Assembly (NCBI RefSeq): GCF_000002985.6
Contig: NC_003284.9
Coordinates: 6,572,001-6,636,000, forward strand
Reading direction: 5' to 3'
Source: Caenorhabditis elegans
Lineage: Eukaryota; Nematoda; Chromadorea; Rhabditida; Rhabditidae
DNA: 64,000 nt
Shown here piece by piece: positions 13,238 to 26,045 of this stretch (the stretch's first letter is position 1; every line of letters begins with the position of its first letter). The notes beneath the pieces were generated by a model, which was not told the DNA's origin, made no database searches, and saw nothing but the letters and a program-made list of their open reading frames with translations. Made by a program: the position numbers and the translations under genes.

Positions 13238-15001
13238 TTCTAATTCACATTTGGTCGGCCACAAGAAGTGAATGAGAAACGTTGAGTTCCAGAAAAGAAG
13301 TGTTCAAAAATATTCGAGCACATGAGATGTATGTGATGCTGTTCTATTCTAAGACCACGCCCACTCTTAGATGCCGTTGCACAGAAGGCGGGACCACCTA
13401 TGCGGCGTGGATAGGAAGTGAAGGAATAAGCGATCACAAATTGTAATAGGCTAAAAATAAAAATAAAAATAGAAATCAAAATGTTTTGTAGAATTTAATT
13501 GAAATTTCGGTACATCAAAAAATAATGAAAAATCATAATATTAATGGAAAATAAAACATTTTTATTTCAAAATTGGACAACATTTTTGCAGAACTTAATG
13601 CTGAAAGTATGAACAATCGCATTTTACATTTCTTGGCTGACAATTAAAAAATAATTGAAAAAAAACAATTTTTGTCTTTGTTTTGATTTAAAAATTGGGT
13701 ATCGTTTAAAAATTTCAGTTAACGTTTCAGCAAATTTCCAAAATCCAAAAAAAACTCAAAATTATGAGAAATAATTGCATATTTATGTAATGTTCAAATA
13801 CGAATGATTCAAACATTATTTGAATATGAAACTATTTGAAAACATTTTTTTGACTAAGTGCTCACCACTTCTTTACTACACAACAAAAGTTTTCAAAAGA
13901 TTTTTTATAGTGTTACTTTGTATTAATATTATGGTAGCTTTCATAATTCAACATTATGAAGAAAGTTTAAGGGAAAAAACTGACGTCATTCGATCATTAA
14001 AGTGCATAAGTTCCGATTTTCCTTTTGGATAAATATATTTTCTCATTTTTGTTGAAAACACTATTTTCATCTGCAAAAAAAATATTTGGAGGTGGACATT
14101 CATATCCCGACTACAAAATTTGTTCAGAAAAAAACGCTTGTAGTTGTACGAAAAAGCTGAGTGTTGTCATCTGGCAACCGGCGCAAACCTGCACGGTTGC
14201 TATGATATGAATCATGAACAAATTCGTAAAAATATAAATTTCATACAACGCATGTAGGCTACGTAAAAAATGAACATTTTGACATCACATTTGGAAGAGA
14301 TGTTTTAAGTGGATTTTCTGTCTTTTTTCTCCAGCTTTTCATTTTCAAGAAATACGTTTTCTGGGATGAAGTAACATAAGAGAGGCCCATTGAGTTGTTG
14401 GTCGTGAAAGTTAAAAGTGTTCGTTGGAAATCGAATTCGAATTTGAATTCTCTGAAATAACCAAGTGCGTTTTAATTCCGACTCAATTTAGACTGCACAT
14501 CAGACGCGCTTAAAAAGTTTAGAGCCCTTTTTCTTTTATTTCCATTTTTGCACATTTGAAGGTCGACGAAGAGTTTCAAATTGAATAAAGAATTCGAAAG
14601 AAAAAGAACGGCGACTAGTCATTCCCTAATGGACAAAAAAGCAAGCAAATGAAAAAGAATGCGGAAGAGAAAGATGTGAACTTTAAGATTTCTTTCTTGA
14701 TGTATTCTTGATGAGAAAAATTTTGGAATTTTTTACGCGACCCATCGGGCAGTAACCGTCATCACCAAAGCCTCATTTAAATTTAGTGATACTGTATAGT
14801 TGAAATATTTACATTCGCATGTTTTTGTGGAAATTTTCGAACTCTGTTGGTTAAACATGTCATCGAGATTGAGAGGTGTATTTGATTTGATGCGCGCAAA
14901 TCAATTAACCAAACATTTATCCTGCAAAGCACTTCATTTTCCTTCAGATCAACTAAACCTTCTAAAAAACATTTTATTACAGATCCTTCTATTCTGTTTC
15001 A
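13238..15001. other. Intergenic region between divergent genes
   Basis: About 1.76 kb separating the start of the 7TM receptor gene (-) from the first exon of the F-box gene (+). It probably holds both promoters. A GTGGGCGTGG-type GC-rich word lies near 13,350-13,365. A splice-acceptor-like site (TATTACAG) lies at about 14,982, twenty bases before the F-box gene's ATG, and could be a trans-splice acceptor. I see no other gene. Confidence 0.45.
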
Positions 15002-18000
15002 ATGCCACTGGATAAAGAAGCTATTGAATTTGGTAAGGGTTTCATTAAATTATATAAACTACGCAATAGTTTGCTTACAGAAGTTGCGCAATCTTCACTG
15101 CTACGACGGAGATTGGAGCAGGGAGAGCTTTTGAGTTCAAATCCTCTTGATAAAAAATATCGGAGGTATAGTTTTCATTCATTGCGAGGTTTTACCTTTC
15201 ACTATTTCACGTGAAGAAAAAGCAAACGTTTTAATACTTCTTTAACGGTTTTGGGTTTTTGCTTGCATAGATCAAATGAATGAATTTAATAATGAGACTT
15301 CTCTAACATTTCTAAAACACTTTTATGACAGTTCAAAATTTTTTAAAAAAATACATACTTTCAGCTAAAATCTTCCATTTTGCCAACAAATTGTGTTCAA
15401 TTCATTTTTTATTGCATACTTTGGTTGTTTATCTCACGTTTTTTCGTTACTACAATTAAAACAGATAGTTAACTACAAATTACCCGAATTTATTTTAAAT
15501 GTAACGTTATTGTAAATGTAACGTAAATGTTTATTTCCCAAATCTAAAAATGCAAAATATGCTACACGTTTTTATTGTTTATAACTTTTTAGAAAATTTT
15601 AAAATAAGGGAAGGTAATACACAAATACCAATAAAAGTCTGCAACTGCAACACGGAAAAATTAGGTAATTTTTTTCGAAAATTTGAACCGTCATTTTAAA
15701 AATTTAAGTAAATTTTTAAGAAGTTCAATTATAAAATTGGTTTATTAGGGCATATTTTGTGTGCATACAACCAAAAAACATATTCAGAACCGATATTCGT
15801 CCTTTAAATGTTCAATATTTTAGCACCTACACTCTTCTCGGTTCTTCAATGACATCTCTTCAAAAATCATATCTGGAAATACCTGACGGGCGAGTTTTTC
15901 TGCGCCGGAAAACATCGAGCAGTGGTCGGCACCATCATTCCGCAATATACTTTTACGAGGTATTCTAAATTTTTCTCGTTTTATTTTCCGAGGCTACTTT
16001 CATCGGAACTTTACTGCTTTCCCGCTCCCTGCAGACCATAAATTCTGTATGGAGAAAAAAATCGAGGGACACCTTGAACTTGGGGCGCCGGGAGTCAATG
16101 AGACAAAACGACGTCTCTGTTCGCCGCGACTTGTCACTTCGCGGTAACATAGGCACCGGGCGTAGGAAACTGGACAACTGGCCCCTTCTGAATGTGCAAG
16201 AGATAGTGAGGGAAACCTCTCCACAACAGAATATCACAATTGCACAAACGATGTATCTATGTACTTTAAAATATCTTGCGTCAACGACAAGAACCACATT
16301 TTTTCTTCACGTTGTTCTCTTAGATTGGATTTCGTTTTAAGTTGTTAAATACCTTCAGCACAAATCCAACCTAGACATGCTCTAACGACCACACGCATGC
16401 CAATCTTTAATCGCCGCAATCATTACACACATTCAGCGTTTAGTTTCTTCAATTTCATGTGTCTTGATATCAATTTCTCTTGCAAAATTCCGTCTTCTCA
16501 CCGTCGATGACAAATCGCGATACCAACGTGATATGTCCAAGCAAATAGGTACCATAAAATGCCCACGGAGCAAATAACAAACAAAACAATTTTCACACAT
16601 TCACCCACCTGTTTGAGATTCGACGATTTTTTGAGATTTTTGCGAGCTTCACTATTACGCATTGCAATAATCGGTTTTTTCTCACCCTATGTCTCTTTTC
16701 TTAGTTCACTTGAGATTTATATTTCCGTCGACTCTTTTATTTGATCACCACCAACTTTTTTTTTCAAATTGTTCACTTTTTGAACTATTTCATCGTTTCA
16801 GTTGTGTAGTCCTAACGGGTCAATAACTTATCGATGTTGGATCTTTTTCGTTCAAAAGGAGAAGCTAAAGTCGTAAGCCCTTTCTTTCCATTTTTCTTTT
16901 TCTTTGAACTAGACTTATGCTAATTTATTTTCAGTTTCAGTATGCAAATCTAAAAGAATACGGAGCGGTTGTCAAAGTCCAATTTTTAGGGGAACATGTA
17001 AAGTGGCATGATCAGAAAATTTAATGATGCAAAATTTTTATTTTTACTACACAAAAATTATAAATGTTTCAAAGATATTTTCTGTATTATTCGAAAATAT
17101 GAAAGTCAGAAAATGGAAAGTAAACTAATTAAGCTTTATATGATTATAAAAATTATTTCCTCTACTATTGAGGTATGCAATACAATTTTTCAGGCACATT
17201 CTGATGCAATGGTAATAGAGATTTTATAATGCAAATGTTGTAATCTCAAATATAGGGCAAAAATAAAGGGTACAAAACTAATAAAGGCGCCTTACTGATA
17301 AAGAAAATACGGTAATTTCAATAATCCATTAATTATAAAAGTGTCAAACTTTCACGATAGTTGTCGAACAACTTCCTCATGGTGCCAAAAGTTACAGAAA
17401 CATGGCGAAAGTTTCGAATGTTGACTATGTTTAACAGAATATAAATTCTGACTAATGAAACTGGGACCCATGGACAGAAATGAAAGAATAGTTTTTCCAA
17501 ATATTTTGGAAATATTATTAGAGGTCTTATATTGAAATTGAATTTTTGGAGGAACTTTGAATTTTTTTAATGAAAATAATTTTGCTTTGCTACCTTTGAA
17601 GCTTACACCTTTTTTTTTTTCAAAAAAATCAAAATCTTTCATTAGAATTTTTCACTGTTAAATATTTTATGATCTAGTGTTAATTTACATGCATTAAAAT
17701 TGTAATGACTGTAAATATGAATAAAAAAATTACGATTTACTTTTTTTAAAATTAAAACGCATTTTGGCGAGAAGTTGTAAAAAGTGTTAAATGTGAAGAA
17801 ATTGAATCTTAATTGTTTCAGAGTGAACACGCTTCAACGTCCTCAAATACATGGCTTGCAAAGAAGAAACACTTTCGCGATACGGAAGAATGGAAAGTCA
17901 AGAAAACACGAATACTGAACAAGCTGAGAGCACTCTCCAAAATCAACCTTGCACTTGTATTATCGCGTATGCCGGTTTGTTTGTTTTTGACATTTTTAAA

Positions 18001-21000
18001 ATGTTCTATAAATTTAATTTTGCACAAATTTTTTTAAAAAAATTGGTATTAGTAATGTTGAGCTATTAAATGAATATTATCTCGTAAAACATCTATCGTC
18101 AACTTCTCTCAAACCACATTTCAAAACATCTGCTCAAAAAGTTGAACGAAGAAAAAACCAACGCAATTTCTCATCTATCTAACCATTTTTTCTTGCCGGT
18201 TTTCCGCTGACTGCTATCTGCTGTAAAAAGGAAAATAGCCGCTTGCTTCTCGAACTCTGAAGCATTTAACTGAGTATTCTTCCAACTTCACATTCATTTC
18301 TAGCAAACTAATGAGAAATTCTCAGTTATTCTGTGCTAATCATGCATATCATGTTCAGCAAACCGGCAGTGCCGGCGGTAGTCGCACTCGTCGCACCAAA
18401 GTAAGTTATTCAATTTAGTTAATTAGAATCTTAAAACGAAATAATAGAGCAACTTGGAATTTCTGAACTTTGAAAAAAAAGAAATCGTATTTTATTCAAT
18501 TTATTCGTATTACTTTACTCCATAGTTTTTACATAATTTATGAAATATTCCATTAAACTTAAAAATGATTTTCGTATAAAGCGTTTTAAAATGTAATGTA
18601 TAACACCCGGAATTCAATCCGCAAGAAAAAGTGTAATTGAAAAGAAAATTCAAAATATTTAAAACCAAAAAATTAACATAGTTTTAAAAGTAAAAAAAAA
18701 GGAAAATTGTAATATAAAAATGGTGTAATATGCACTTTCTAATTGGTTTTGAATCTTTGAAATGAAGTGAAAATTAGTTTTGTTCGTCTAAATTTTTAGT
18801 GTTTCATCAAAGAAATCAAAAATTATCTGACCAATTTTAAATTAACATGACTCTAAAATTTACTTTTATACACATTTGTTATTGAAGCAAAAATAAGTCA
18901 AATTTGAAACTGAAACACATTTTTTACCTTTCTTTGCTCTCAGGGATCTGAAAACATGAAAAATTCATATTTTAATATTGTCTCGCTTTTTAGTTTCTTA
19001 GTTTCATTAAAAACTCTCACAAATTGAATCAAATAACCGCATCAATAGCTTTGAAAAACATACATTTCGTTTATCATGAGGTGCAATTAAAGCAAAATAC
19101 ATATTATAAAGTAAGTGTAAACGGCAAGGCTTACATCATGTGTATCCTTGAACATTGATTTTTTTTCTGAACACATTAAAATTAATTCAGAGTAATCTAA
19201 CACACTTCAAGATACTTTAGATTTTTGAAAAATAATCCCCAAAATGTTGGTAAATTGTGAATTTTACAACAAATAAAAGATTTTTGAACAAACTTCGAGC
19301 AATGTTAGATGTCCTTCAAATACAAATGAACATGAATAAATTGTGAAAACTTGTAGGAAAACATAATATTTTGGGCAATTTACAAAATTATGATCGGTGA
19401 AATCCAAAGAACCACTACTTTTTGGCATCAACTACGAGCAAGAAAACTGTTTAAAAATTTGTAAAAACGTTAAAGTTAAATGCAAGTATGGCTGTAAAAG
19501 AGGTTCAAAATTATTTCACGGTCACTCTTCTACTTCCAAAAACTTAAGAGTCTGAAAGCTCGTGTGTAACTAAATGAGCATTTCAAGCGCTGTTTCACTG
19601 GCACTACTGCTCCTGTAAAATCTGTGCATAGAAAAATTAAAGTTTTCGGATTGCAAACCTTCATTTAAAACATTTTCTATCACAATTTTCCAGTCGCCTG
19701 AAAACCAACCATTTTAAACTTGTCGCACCTCGCAAAATATGTGCTCCCTGTTGTAACATATTCTCATAAATTTTCAAGAATATTATTTTTCTTCTACCGA
19801 GCACATCAAGACGATCTCTCTGTGTGTGGGTTCCCATACATCCCCCGGGGCAGCTGACGTTGATCGCATTTTTCGCAAAATGACAGCATATTTGCCGCAT
19901 GTGATCTGCGGCAATGCCGTAGGGCCACAAGCAAAAAGTATCTCTTCCGTGGCACCTTCGACATACACACACACAGAAAAGAAAGAGACGCACACAATTA
20001 TAAACCGAGTCTTCGTTTTTCTTGTGGCTCCATTTTCTTTTCCACTCACATTCACGACTTCGCGTTTATCGATTTCGATCACTAATGACTAAATCTATTG
20101 CTGTGTTGATCGAAATTAACTGCAACATTCCAAAAATTATCCTGAGCAGTGCGAAACATTTTTTTTGTACATTTGCAGAATCACCTCTTTCTCAGTATCA
20201 TTCCCTCAGTACCTCATTATCGAAGTTTTTTTGGAAGTTGATATGCACGTGTTTTTTCTGAAAATAGATTCACTTTCAATTGAAATATTTTAAGAAGTTG
20301 CTCAAAAACTGCTTCAAAATCTCAATATGCTGAATGACATGCCGATCGGCGGCAAATTGATATTAGAGCCAAGTTTTGGTTTTCGAGCTTTTCGATACTT
20401 TCGATTGAAAAGAATTATTTTAAGAAAGTACTGAACTTTCTCTATTTTCAATTTAAACTTCCTAAAGAACATTACCACTTTTCCAATGTGCTGCACATCT
20501 TCAATACAGATAATTCGTTTTCGTTCTTAATTTTGATTTTTGACCAGTACATCATTTTACATACTAAATCTGGAAAAGTTCAGAAAAATGACAGCAATAT
20601 ACGATATGACACGTCGTGTCACCATGCATGACGTGAACTCTGAACCAGACTATGATGACATGGACCCTGACATGAAAGACTTTTTCACTGATAGTAATCA
20701 ACAATACTACACTGAACGGAACCAATATGTAGGGTATTCTTAGTCTTAGATTAGGGCTAACTGATTTTTTTAATTAAAATACAAGTATTCATATTATTTC
20801 CATTCATTTTCCATCATTTTCAGACGATCGAAAAACTACCAGACAAAGTCTTACGAGACATTTTCCAGTATTTGTCGCCAAAACAGGTAAGTTCAGTGAC
20901 AATTGAATATTTTCTAAATTATATTCTATTAGATTAACCAAGTAGGACTTGTTTGCAAAAGATGGAGGGTCACGTCTCAAAATCCACTGCTTTGGAAGTT

Positions 21001-23996
21001 TGTTTCGTTCAGGCCAAATTATGGTGGAATTCAGGTATTCAAGCCTACATTTTGAATATTGTTTTTAACCAATCTTTTCAGGTGAATCCGCAATGCATAG
21101 ACCACTTTATTCAATTAATTGGAACTCGATTTTCTGAGTTAAGAATTGTGGAATTGGCTACAGATTTGATCACGCCAAATGTTCTATATGAGTTGGCAAA
21201 TAAAGCTCCAAAACTTCAATACCTTACTCTGGGTTTGCATTTATTAAATGTGTTTTTTAATGATATGTATTTTTGCAGATTTTTCAACAGCCATGCAGCT
21301 TCACGATTTCACAGATCTTCAAAGTTTCCCATCTCGCTTAAAATCGTTGACTCTTTGTCTCTCGGAGAACATTTTTCTTGAGGGATTCCTTCGAAAAGTG
21401 TACACTTTTATTTCATCTGTTGAAACGCTCCATATCATTGGTGAGTGTATTTTTCTTTCTTTTTTTTCCTTCACGCATTGCTGTGCAAACACGATTTGAA
21501 AATAAGACAGATAGAGTAAAGAGAGAAAAGAGAAAACATGTACGTGTGGTGGGAAAAGAGGAATGTCTATGGTTTACTAAAGTAGGGAGACGACTGCCTC
21601 GATAGCTCAGTTGGGAGAGCGTACGACTGAAGATCGTAAGGTCACCAGTTCGATCCTGGTTCGGGGCATTTCTTTTTTCTTTTGTGAACTTTTTCACTTT
21701 TTACAGGAACTTATGAAAAAGTGGAAGATGAAGAAGAGGAAGTTTACGAAACGGTGAACGTGTTCAAATTGAAACAATTTTTGCCAAACTTGCGAGTTGT
21801 AAATCTATGGGGAGTCCCATTCATAACCGATGAACATGTTGACGCAATTTCATCAAACTGTGCTCATCTGGAATGCCTGTGTGTAAACTATTGCCCAAAA
21901 GTAACTGGATCTTGTTTGAAACTAGTACTTCAGAGATGCAGGAAACTGAAGACGCTATTTCTTGCTCACACAAGTAAGTAAGATGGCATTCTGTGAATTT
22001 CCTATCAGATTTATTTATTAAATTTATCATATCTATCAGATTATTAGATTTGATACCTCTATTAGAATTTAGTTAATACTAGAGGTGAACTCACTCGGTC
22101 ACTAGAAGCAATTGGAAACATCATGTTTTAACATGGTTTTATTTTTTATTGTTTATTGAGAACTGATAGTCTTTTTAATAATTAAAAAGTTAAATTTCAA
22201 AAAGATATTTTTGATTGAAGAATAACTATCCTTTCTTTTGAAATAATTTATTGAAAAGTAGTTTTATTGGACTGAAATTGCATGCAATACTTATAGGGAA
22301 AATACAAAATTCAAAAGTTTGAAGAATTAAAAAAATACTGAAGACCACGAAATGCACATTTTTCTTCATTTAATAGTAATCCCTTTTATTTGAAGGGAAT
22401 TGTCAAAAATAACAATTTTCAAAAACATTTGAAAATAGTTTTGCGTAAGTTGTTGGAACATGTTAGTAAATTCAATTGAAACTCAAATAATTTCCTATTT
22501 TAGCCTAAACTAGCCTCAAAATAGCCCCAAAAGACCGAATATTTTAATAACACTTTAAAAACAAATAAATTAAACTTTTTATTTCAGATTTTTACAAAAT
22601 TTGGTAGTATTGGGTCATTTTGGACCAATTTAAGCAGAAAAAACTCTACAATTTTAGAACTCGACAACAACATTGTCAAAATGGTGGACTGGGAGAAAAC
22701 ACGCATTGAAGAGCTTGACATAAAAGGTACCGAACTAAATTCCGACGCGCTTATCTCAATTCTCACTCGGCTCCCTCATCTTCGTTGGTTGGACGCCAGT
22801 TGGTTGGAATGCATGACTGATCAAGTATTGGAAGCATGGCAGAACTCAAATGCAATGGGAAGCCTGCAGTTCTTGAACATGGATACATGTGATTCGATCA
22901 ATGAACAAGCGCTTGTTGACATGATCAAAAGACACGGGCACCAATTCCACGGACTTTGTCTGGGAGGACAACACAAACTTCTTGAGTATTTTTGGATGAA
23001 TATGATCCCACAATTGAGAAACATTAGGTAGGATGTAAACAAGAAAATACACAGCGCATCACATCAAACACCAGAAATGATATTAGAAAAGTTTATTGAA
23101 AACTGAAAATCGGTGACCGTAAAAATCAGAGAAGAAAACGTTAATTTTTCATTGAAAGTAGTTGTATTTCAAAGTGTAAAAAGTGTAACTCAAATGATCT
23201 TATAAAGATGACCTTCAAATGTCCTTGAAAATTTTAATAGATTCTAACTACTGTATTTCAGGTCACTTTAAGATTTCCGAAAAAAATGAGTGTTTTGAAG
23301 AAGAAGAACGCTCAATTAGATTTCATTACAGAATTTAGAAATAAGAAAAGCACTGAACCACAAAAGACCAATTTGAAAAAGGAGAAAAAAGTACACTGAA
23401 TTTTTTCTGATCAGTTTTTTTCTGATTCAAAGTGCCGCTAAATTTTTTGTAGCAACCTATTTAAAAGGTCCTTTTTCAAATGACATAATTTGCTTTAAAA
23501 AAATACTAAATAATAGCAAGTAGTTGTTATGGTAATACACTTCAAAATTGTACCGGAGTATGAAAGGAAGCGCTACAGAAACATTTCAGAGTAATGGTTA
23601 TGGGAATAGCTGAAGACTGCTGCCCAAAAGTGGTTGCAAAAATCCATGTTGATCAATTCGTCGACTGTATCGCTCAGAATTGTCCAAGACTGACCCGTCT
23701 TGAAGTGAGATGGGACGATGAAACTCTTAGATTCTCAGACAAATCGAGGTAAAATACATCAAGATTGAAAACTATAATCTTCAATAAAGCTAAGTTGTTC
23801 CAGTAAATTCATTGACGTGCTCCGTATGAAATGTCTCATGCTTCATTCAATTGTTCTTTCCGATGGGCAATACTATGAACTGGTGCGTAGCAACTTTGAG
23901 AGGGCAGATCGAATGTCGGTTGTTAGGACAACAGAAATGTGCCGTACTGGACTACTTCATTGCTCCAGATACTTCAATAAACTTCTCTTTAACTGA
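15002..23996 (+). CDS. F-box and leucine-rich-repeat protein, several first exons
   Basis: A likely substrate adaptor of an SCF (Skp1-Cullin-F-box) ubiquitin ligase. The shared core is exons 20824-20886, 20933-21034, 21082-21232, 21279-21440, 21707-21973, 22658-23027, 23590-23748 and 23804-23996. Exon 20824 opens the F-box (EKLPDKVLRDIFQYLSP), completed by VGLVCKRWRVTSQNPLLW. LRR-like blocks follow, such as LRVVNLWGVPFITDEHVDAI and LECLCVNYCPKVTGSCLKL. Long isoform: exons 15002-15032, 15081-15165, 15824-15959, 16935-16997, 17822-17974 and 18326-18400 join the core in phase, about 669 aa. Short isoform: ATG in exon 20588-20728, about 535 aa. A third start (ATG 16834) splices in phase to 16935. 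All core junction phases agree. The extra N-terminal region is basic and matches no domain I know. The tRNA gene at 21596-21668 lies in one intron. AATAAA is at 24118. Confidence 0.82.
16834..16872 (+). CDS. Alternative first coding exon of the F-box gene
   Basis: Thirteen codons (MLDLFRSKGEAKV) ending at a good donor (GTAAGC). The exon is in phase with the exon at 16935 (FQYANLKEYGAVV). The exon body has a stop upstream in this frame, so it can only be a first coding exon. It has its own acceptor at about 16,810. It would give an isoform lacking the first three exons. Confidence 0.45.
20588..20728 (+). CDS. Alternative first coding exon of the F-box gene (short isoform)
   Basis: Encodes a 47-aa acidic N-terminus (MTAIYDMTRRVTMHDV, then an Asp-rich stretch) and is in phase with the F-box exon at 20,824. 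The ATG is five bases after an acceptor (AAAGTTCAG), typical of an SL1 trans-splice site, so this exon probably has its own promoter in the GC-richer stretch at about 19,800-20,080. Confidence 0.6.
21596..21668 (+). tRNA. tRNA-Phe (anticodon GAA)
   Basis: A 73-base intronless tRNA. The acceptor stem GCCTCGA pairs with TCGGGGC (one G-U) before the discriminator A. The D arm holds TAGCTCAGTTGGGAGAGC, the anticodon loop is CTGAAGA (GAA), and the T arm is CCAGTTCGATCCTGG. A box and B box are intact. A T-rich pol III terminator (TTTCTTTTTTC) follows directly. It lies in sense orientation in the intron 21441-21706 of the F-box gene, so pol II and pol III transcription overlap here. Confidence 0.96.
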
Positions 23997-24569
23997 ACAC
24001 TCTCACTTTTATCCTTTTTTATGAGTTTTAAAATTGTATGTTTAAAATTTTTATTTTCGATGATGCATAGGTCAAATTTATATGTATATGTAACTGTGAT
24101 TTCATGCTGATTATTACAATAAAATGATACAACTTAATCTTTAAAAAAATCCAAATTGAATAGAAAATAAATCAAATCGACATATATTTTGCGCAGAAAA
24201 ACAGTTTTATTAACTAATAAGGAAAAACTAACTAACATTTCTTTATCTCCTTTTCAGTTTACCTGAGTGAGCCAACATAGAAATTAATTATCTTGCAAAC
24301 TACTTTTTTGAAAGCAGAGCAGACATTTCGATTTCTAGAGTAATGGTGATGGGTTTCTGAACTATGATGCTTGAAACGTAGTAGCAAAAACCCACGTTGA
24401 ACAACTATCATCTTTTAAAGTTTTAAAGTTGTATGTTTAAATTATTATTCGTTTTTGATGATAGGTCAAATTCATAAATATGTAACTTTGATTTCAAGCA
24501 GAATATTACAATAAAATGTTACAATTTATTACAAAAGCCTATAAGTCAATAGAAGAATAAGACAAAAAT
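23997..24569. other. Convergent 3' spacer with relic duplication
   Basis: Separates the 3' ends of the F-box gene (+) and the transthyretin-like gene (-). It holds the F-box 3' UTR with AATAAA at 24,118. It also holds a decayed copy of that gene's 3' end (24,320-24,535), listed separately. Confidence 0.6.
24320..24535 (+). pseudogene. Relic duplicate of the F-box gene 3' end
   Basis: The stretch from ACATTTCGATTTCTAG to ACCCACGTTGAACAACT matches the start of F-box exon 8 (23,581-23,660), including the acceptor and the words GAGTAATGG and TAGCAAAAA. It is followed by a close match to the parental 3' UTR (24,013-24,135), including TTGTATGTTTAAA, TAGGTCAAATT and ATTACAATAAAATG. The rest of exons 8 and 9 is missing, so it is a partly deleted tandem duplicate that kept a poly(A) signal. 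It has no open frame. Confidence 0.7.
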
Positions 24570-25117
24570 TTAGTGAATACAGTCACGGCTCTCTCCTGGG
24601 TATGATCCGGCAAGTTGAATAACTCCAGCGTCATAAACCTTCTTTGGGACCTTTCCTGACGAGGTGTAAGAATCTGGGATCTTGATTCCAAACTTTCTCT
24701 GGCATGGCTTAATTCCGTCATTGCAGTCGTGGTAGATGTTCAGCTTGACGTCAATTGGGGTATATTCCTTAGTCCATCCGGCAAGGTGGAAGTCTCCATT
24801 TCCATCCGTGGTTCCAGAATCGAGAAGATCATCAGAATCCACTAAAATTTTAAATTATAGATATTCTTATTTACAAGTGTGCAATTAAGTACGATTAATA
24901 ACTCACAAGTATCCTTATCCCACAGTTTTACCAAAACTCCAGAAGCTGGTCGACCATCACAAATCAACTTTCCACGAACCTGAAAACAAACTTTAAATTA
25001 AATACTAATAAATTAAATAATTGTCAAAAAACTTACAGCAGAAGACTGATCGCGACCAAACATTTCGATGGAGGCAGCAACGCCGAAAAGTGCACAAACA
25101 ATAAGAACTGAACGCAT
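24570..25117 (-). CDS. Transthyretin-like family secreted protein
   Basis: Three exons (25117-25037, 24979-24907, 24841-24570) give 141 aa. A signal peptide (MRSVLIVCALFGVAAS) precedes a nematode transthyretin-like domain: VRGKLICDGRPASGVLVKLW, then SGTTDGNGDFHLAGWT, LNIYHDCNDG and a C-terminal ESRDCIH. The domain covers nearly the whole mature protein, as usual in this large nematode-specific family of small secreted or hydrophobic-ligand-binding proteins. An acceptor (ATATTACAG) ends two bases before the ATG and looks like an SL1 site. From memory of C. elegans gene order this may be ttr-6; I cannot confirm that, so I leave the symbol blank. Confidence 0.93.
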
Positions 25118-26045
25118 ATCTGTAATATTCACAATTTACTAAAATAGAAGAATGAAAAGATAATCGAGAGCTGTTAGTTACAGGACGTGAAGAATCTGTT
25201 GGACAATTACACAGAATGAGGAAGAGAAGGGTCCTAAGGGGCGTCTCCTCCATCTGCCTGCCAGTGTTTTCAATGTTCTTTTTATGTGGGTCCACGGTGT
25301 ATTATGGCGGGATCCCGAGGACAGCTGCTCGTCACATTAGACACAGAAAACAGAAGAGACGATGAATCAGAGTCAAGGAATCAATGTATACGACATCATG
25401 AGTCAGCTGAAGAGCTCATGAAACTATTCTTCACGTCAGTTTTTTTCTAAATGGAATTGAGTAGTGCCCGAGTCATAAAATGAGTCATACCTATCAGAAA
25501 TGACGTCAGAAAAACAAAACAAAAGGTACAAAGTATTCATTTTTTGGAACATCAAAATTGCGAAATTAAACCGTTTTCCAGAAAGTTAGTAATGCACGTT
25601 TGAAACAGTATCTCACAAGATCCTATTAAGCTGGTGCATTCAAAAGTCGGGTAACTCAGTCCTTCGATGTTTTTGGGTAAATTTCCTAATATTTCTTTTT
25701 GGTCCGTATGAAAAAAATTTCATACGATTTAATAACTATCATCAAAAGTGAACTCATGATACGTAACTTTAATTTATAGCAGGTAACAAGTAGACATAAA
25801 CACATGATGCTTTTCTTTGTTGAACATTTTTCGATTGTATTCCTATTTTTATGTTGAATGTATTTTGATAATATATAAAAATATCAATTAAAAACGGATT
25901 CCTTTGTGGGCCGTACAATAAATTTTTATTTCAAACTCAAAGTTTTCCATTGATTAGACGAATTCAACTGAGCTTGTACAATTGTCAATACTGTTTATTT
26001 TGTCATGAATAAAGCTTTTGCGTTAAGTATGTTCAAGTTAAGTAT
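25118..26045. other. Intergenic: upstream region of the transthyretin-like gene
   Basis: Contains the promoter side of the transthyretin-like gene, with a GATA-type word (TTATCTTTT on the minus strand, near 25,155). The rest is AT-rich up to the 3' end of the next minus-strand gene. No gene seen. Confidence 0.4.

Noticed and set aside
16074-16340. 88-aa open frame inside an F-box gene intron
   Set aside because: No splice sites in phase with neighbours and no recognisable domain. It lies in a GC-rich patch that may be the promoter for the 16,834 start.
18314-18400. Using the acceptor at 18,313 (TTTCTAG) for the sixth F-box gene exon
   Set aside because: It brings in a stop in every phase that fits the exon before. 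The acceptor at 18,325 (TTCTCAG) keeps the frame.
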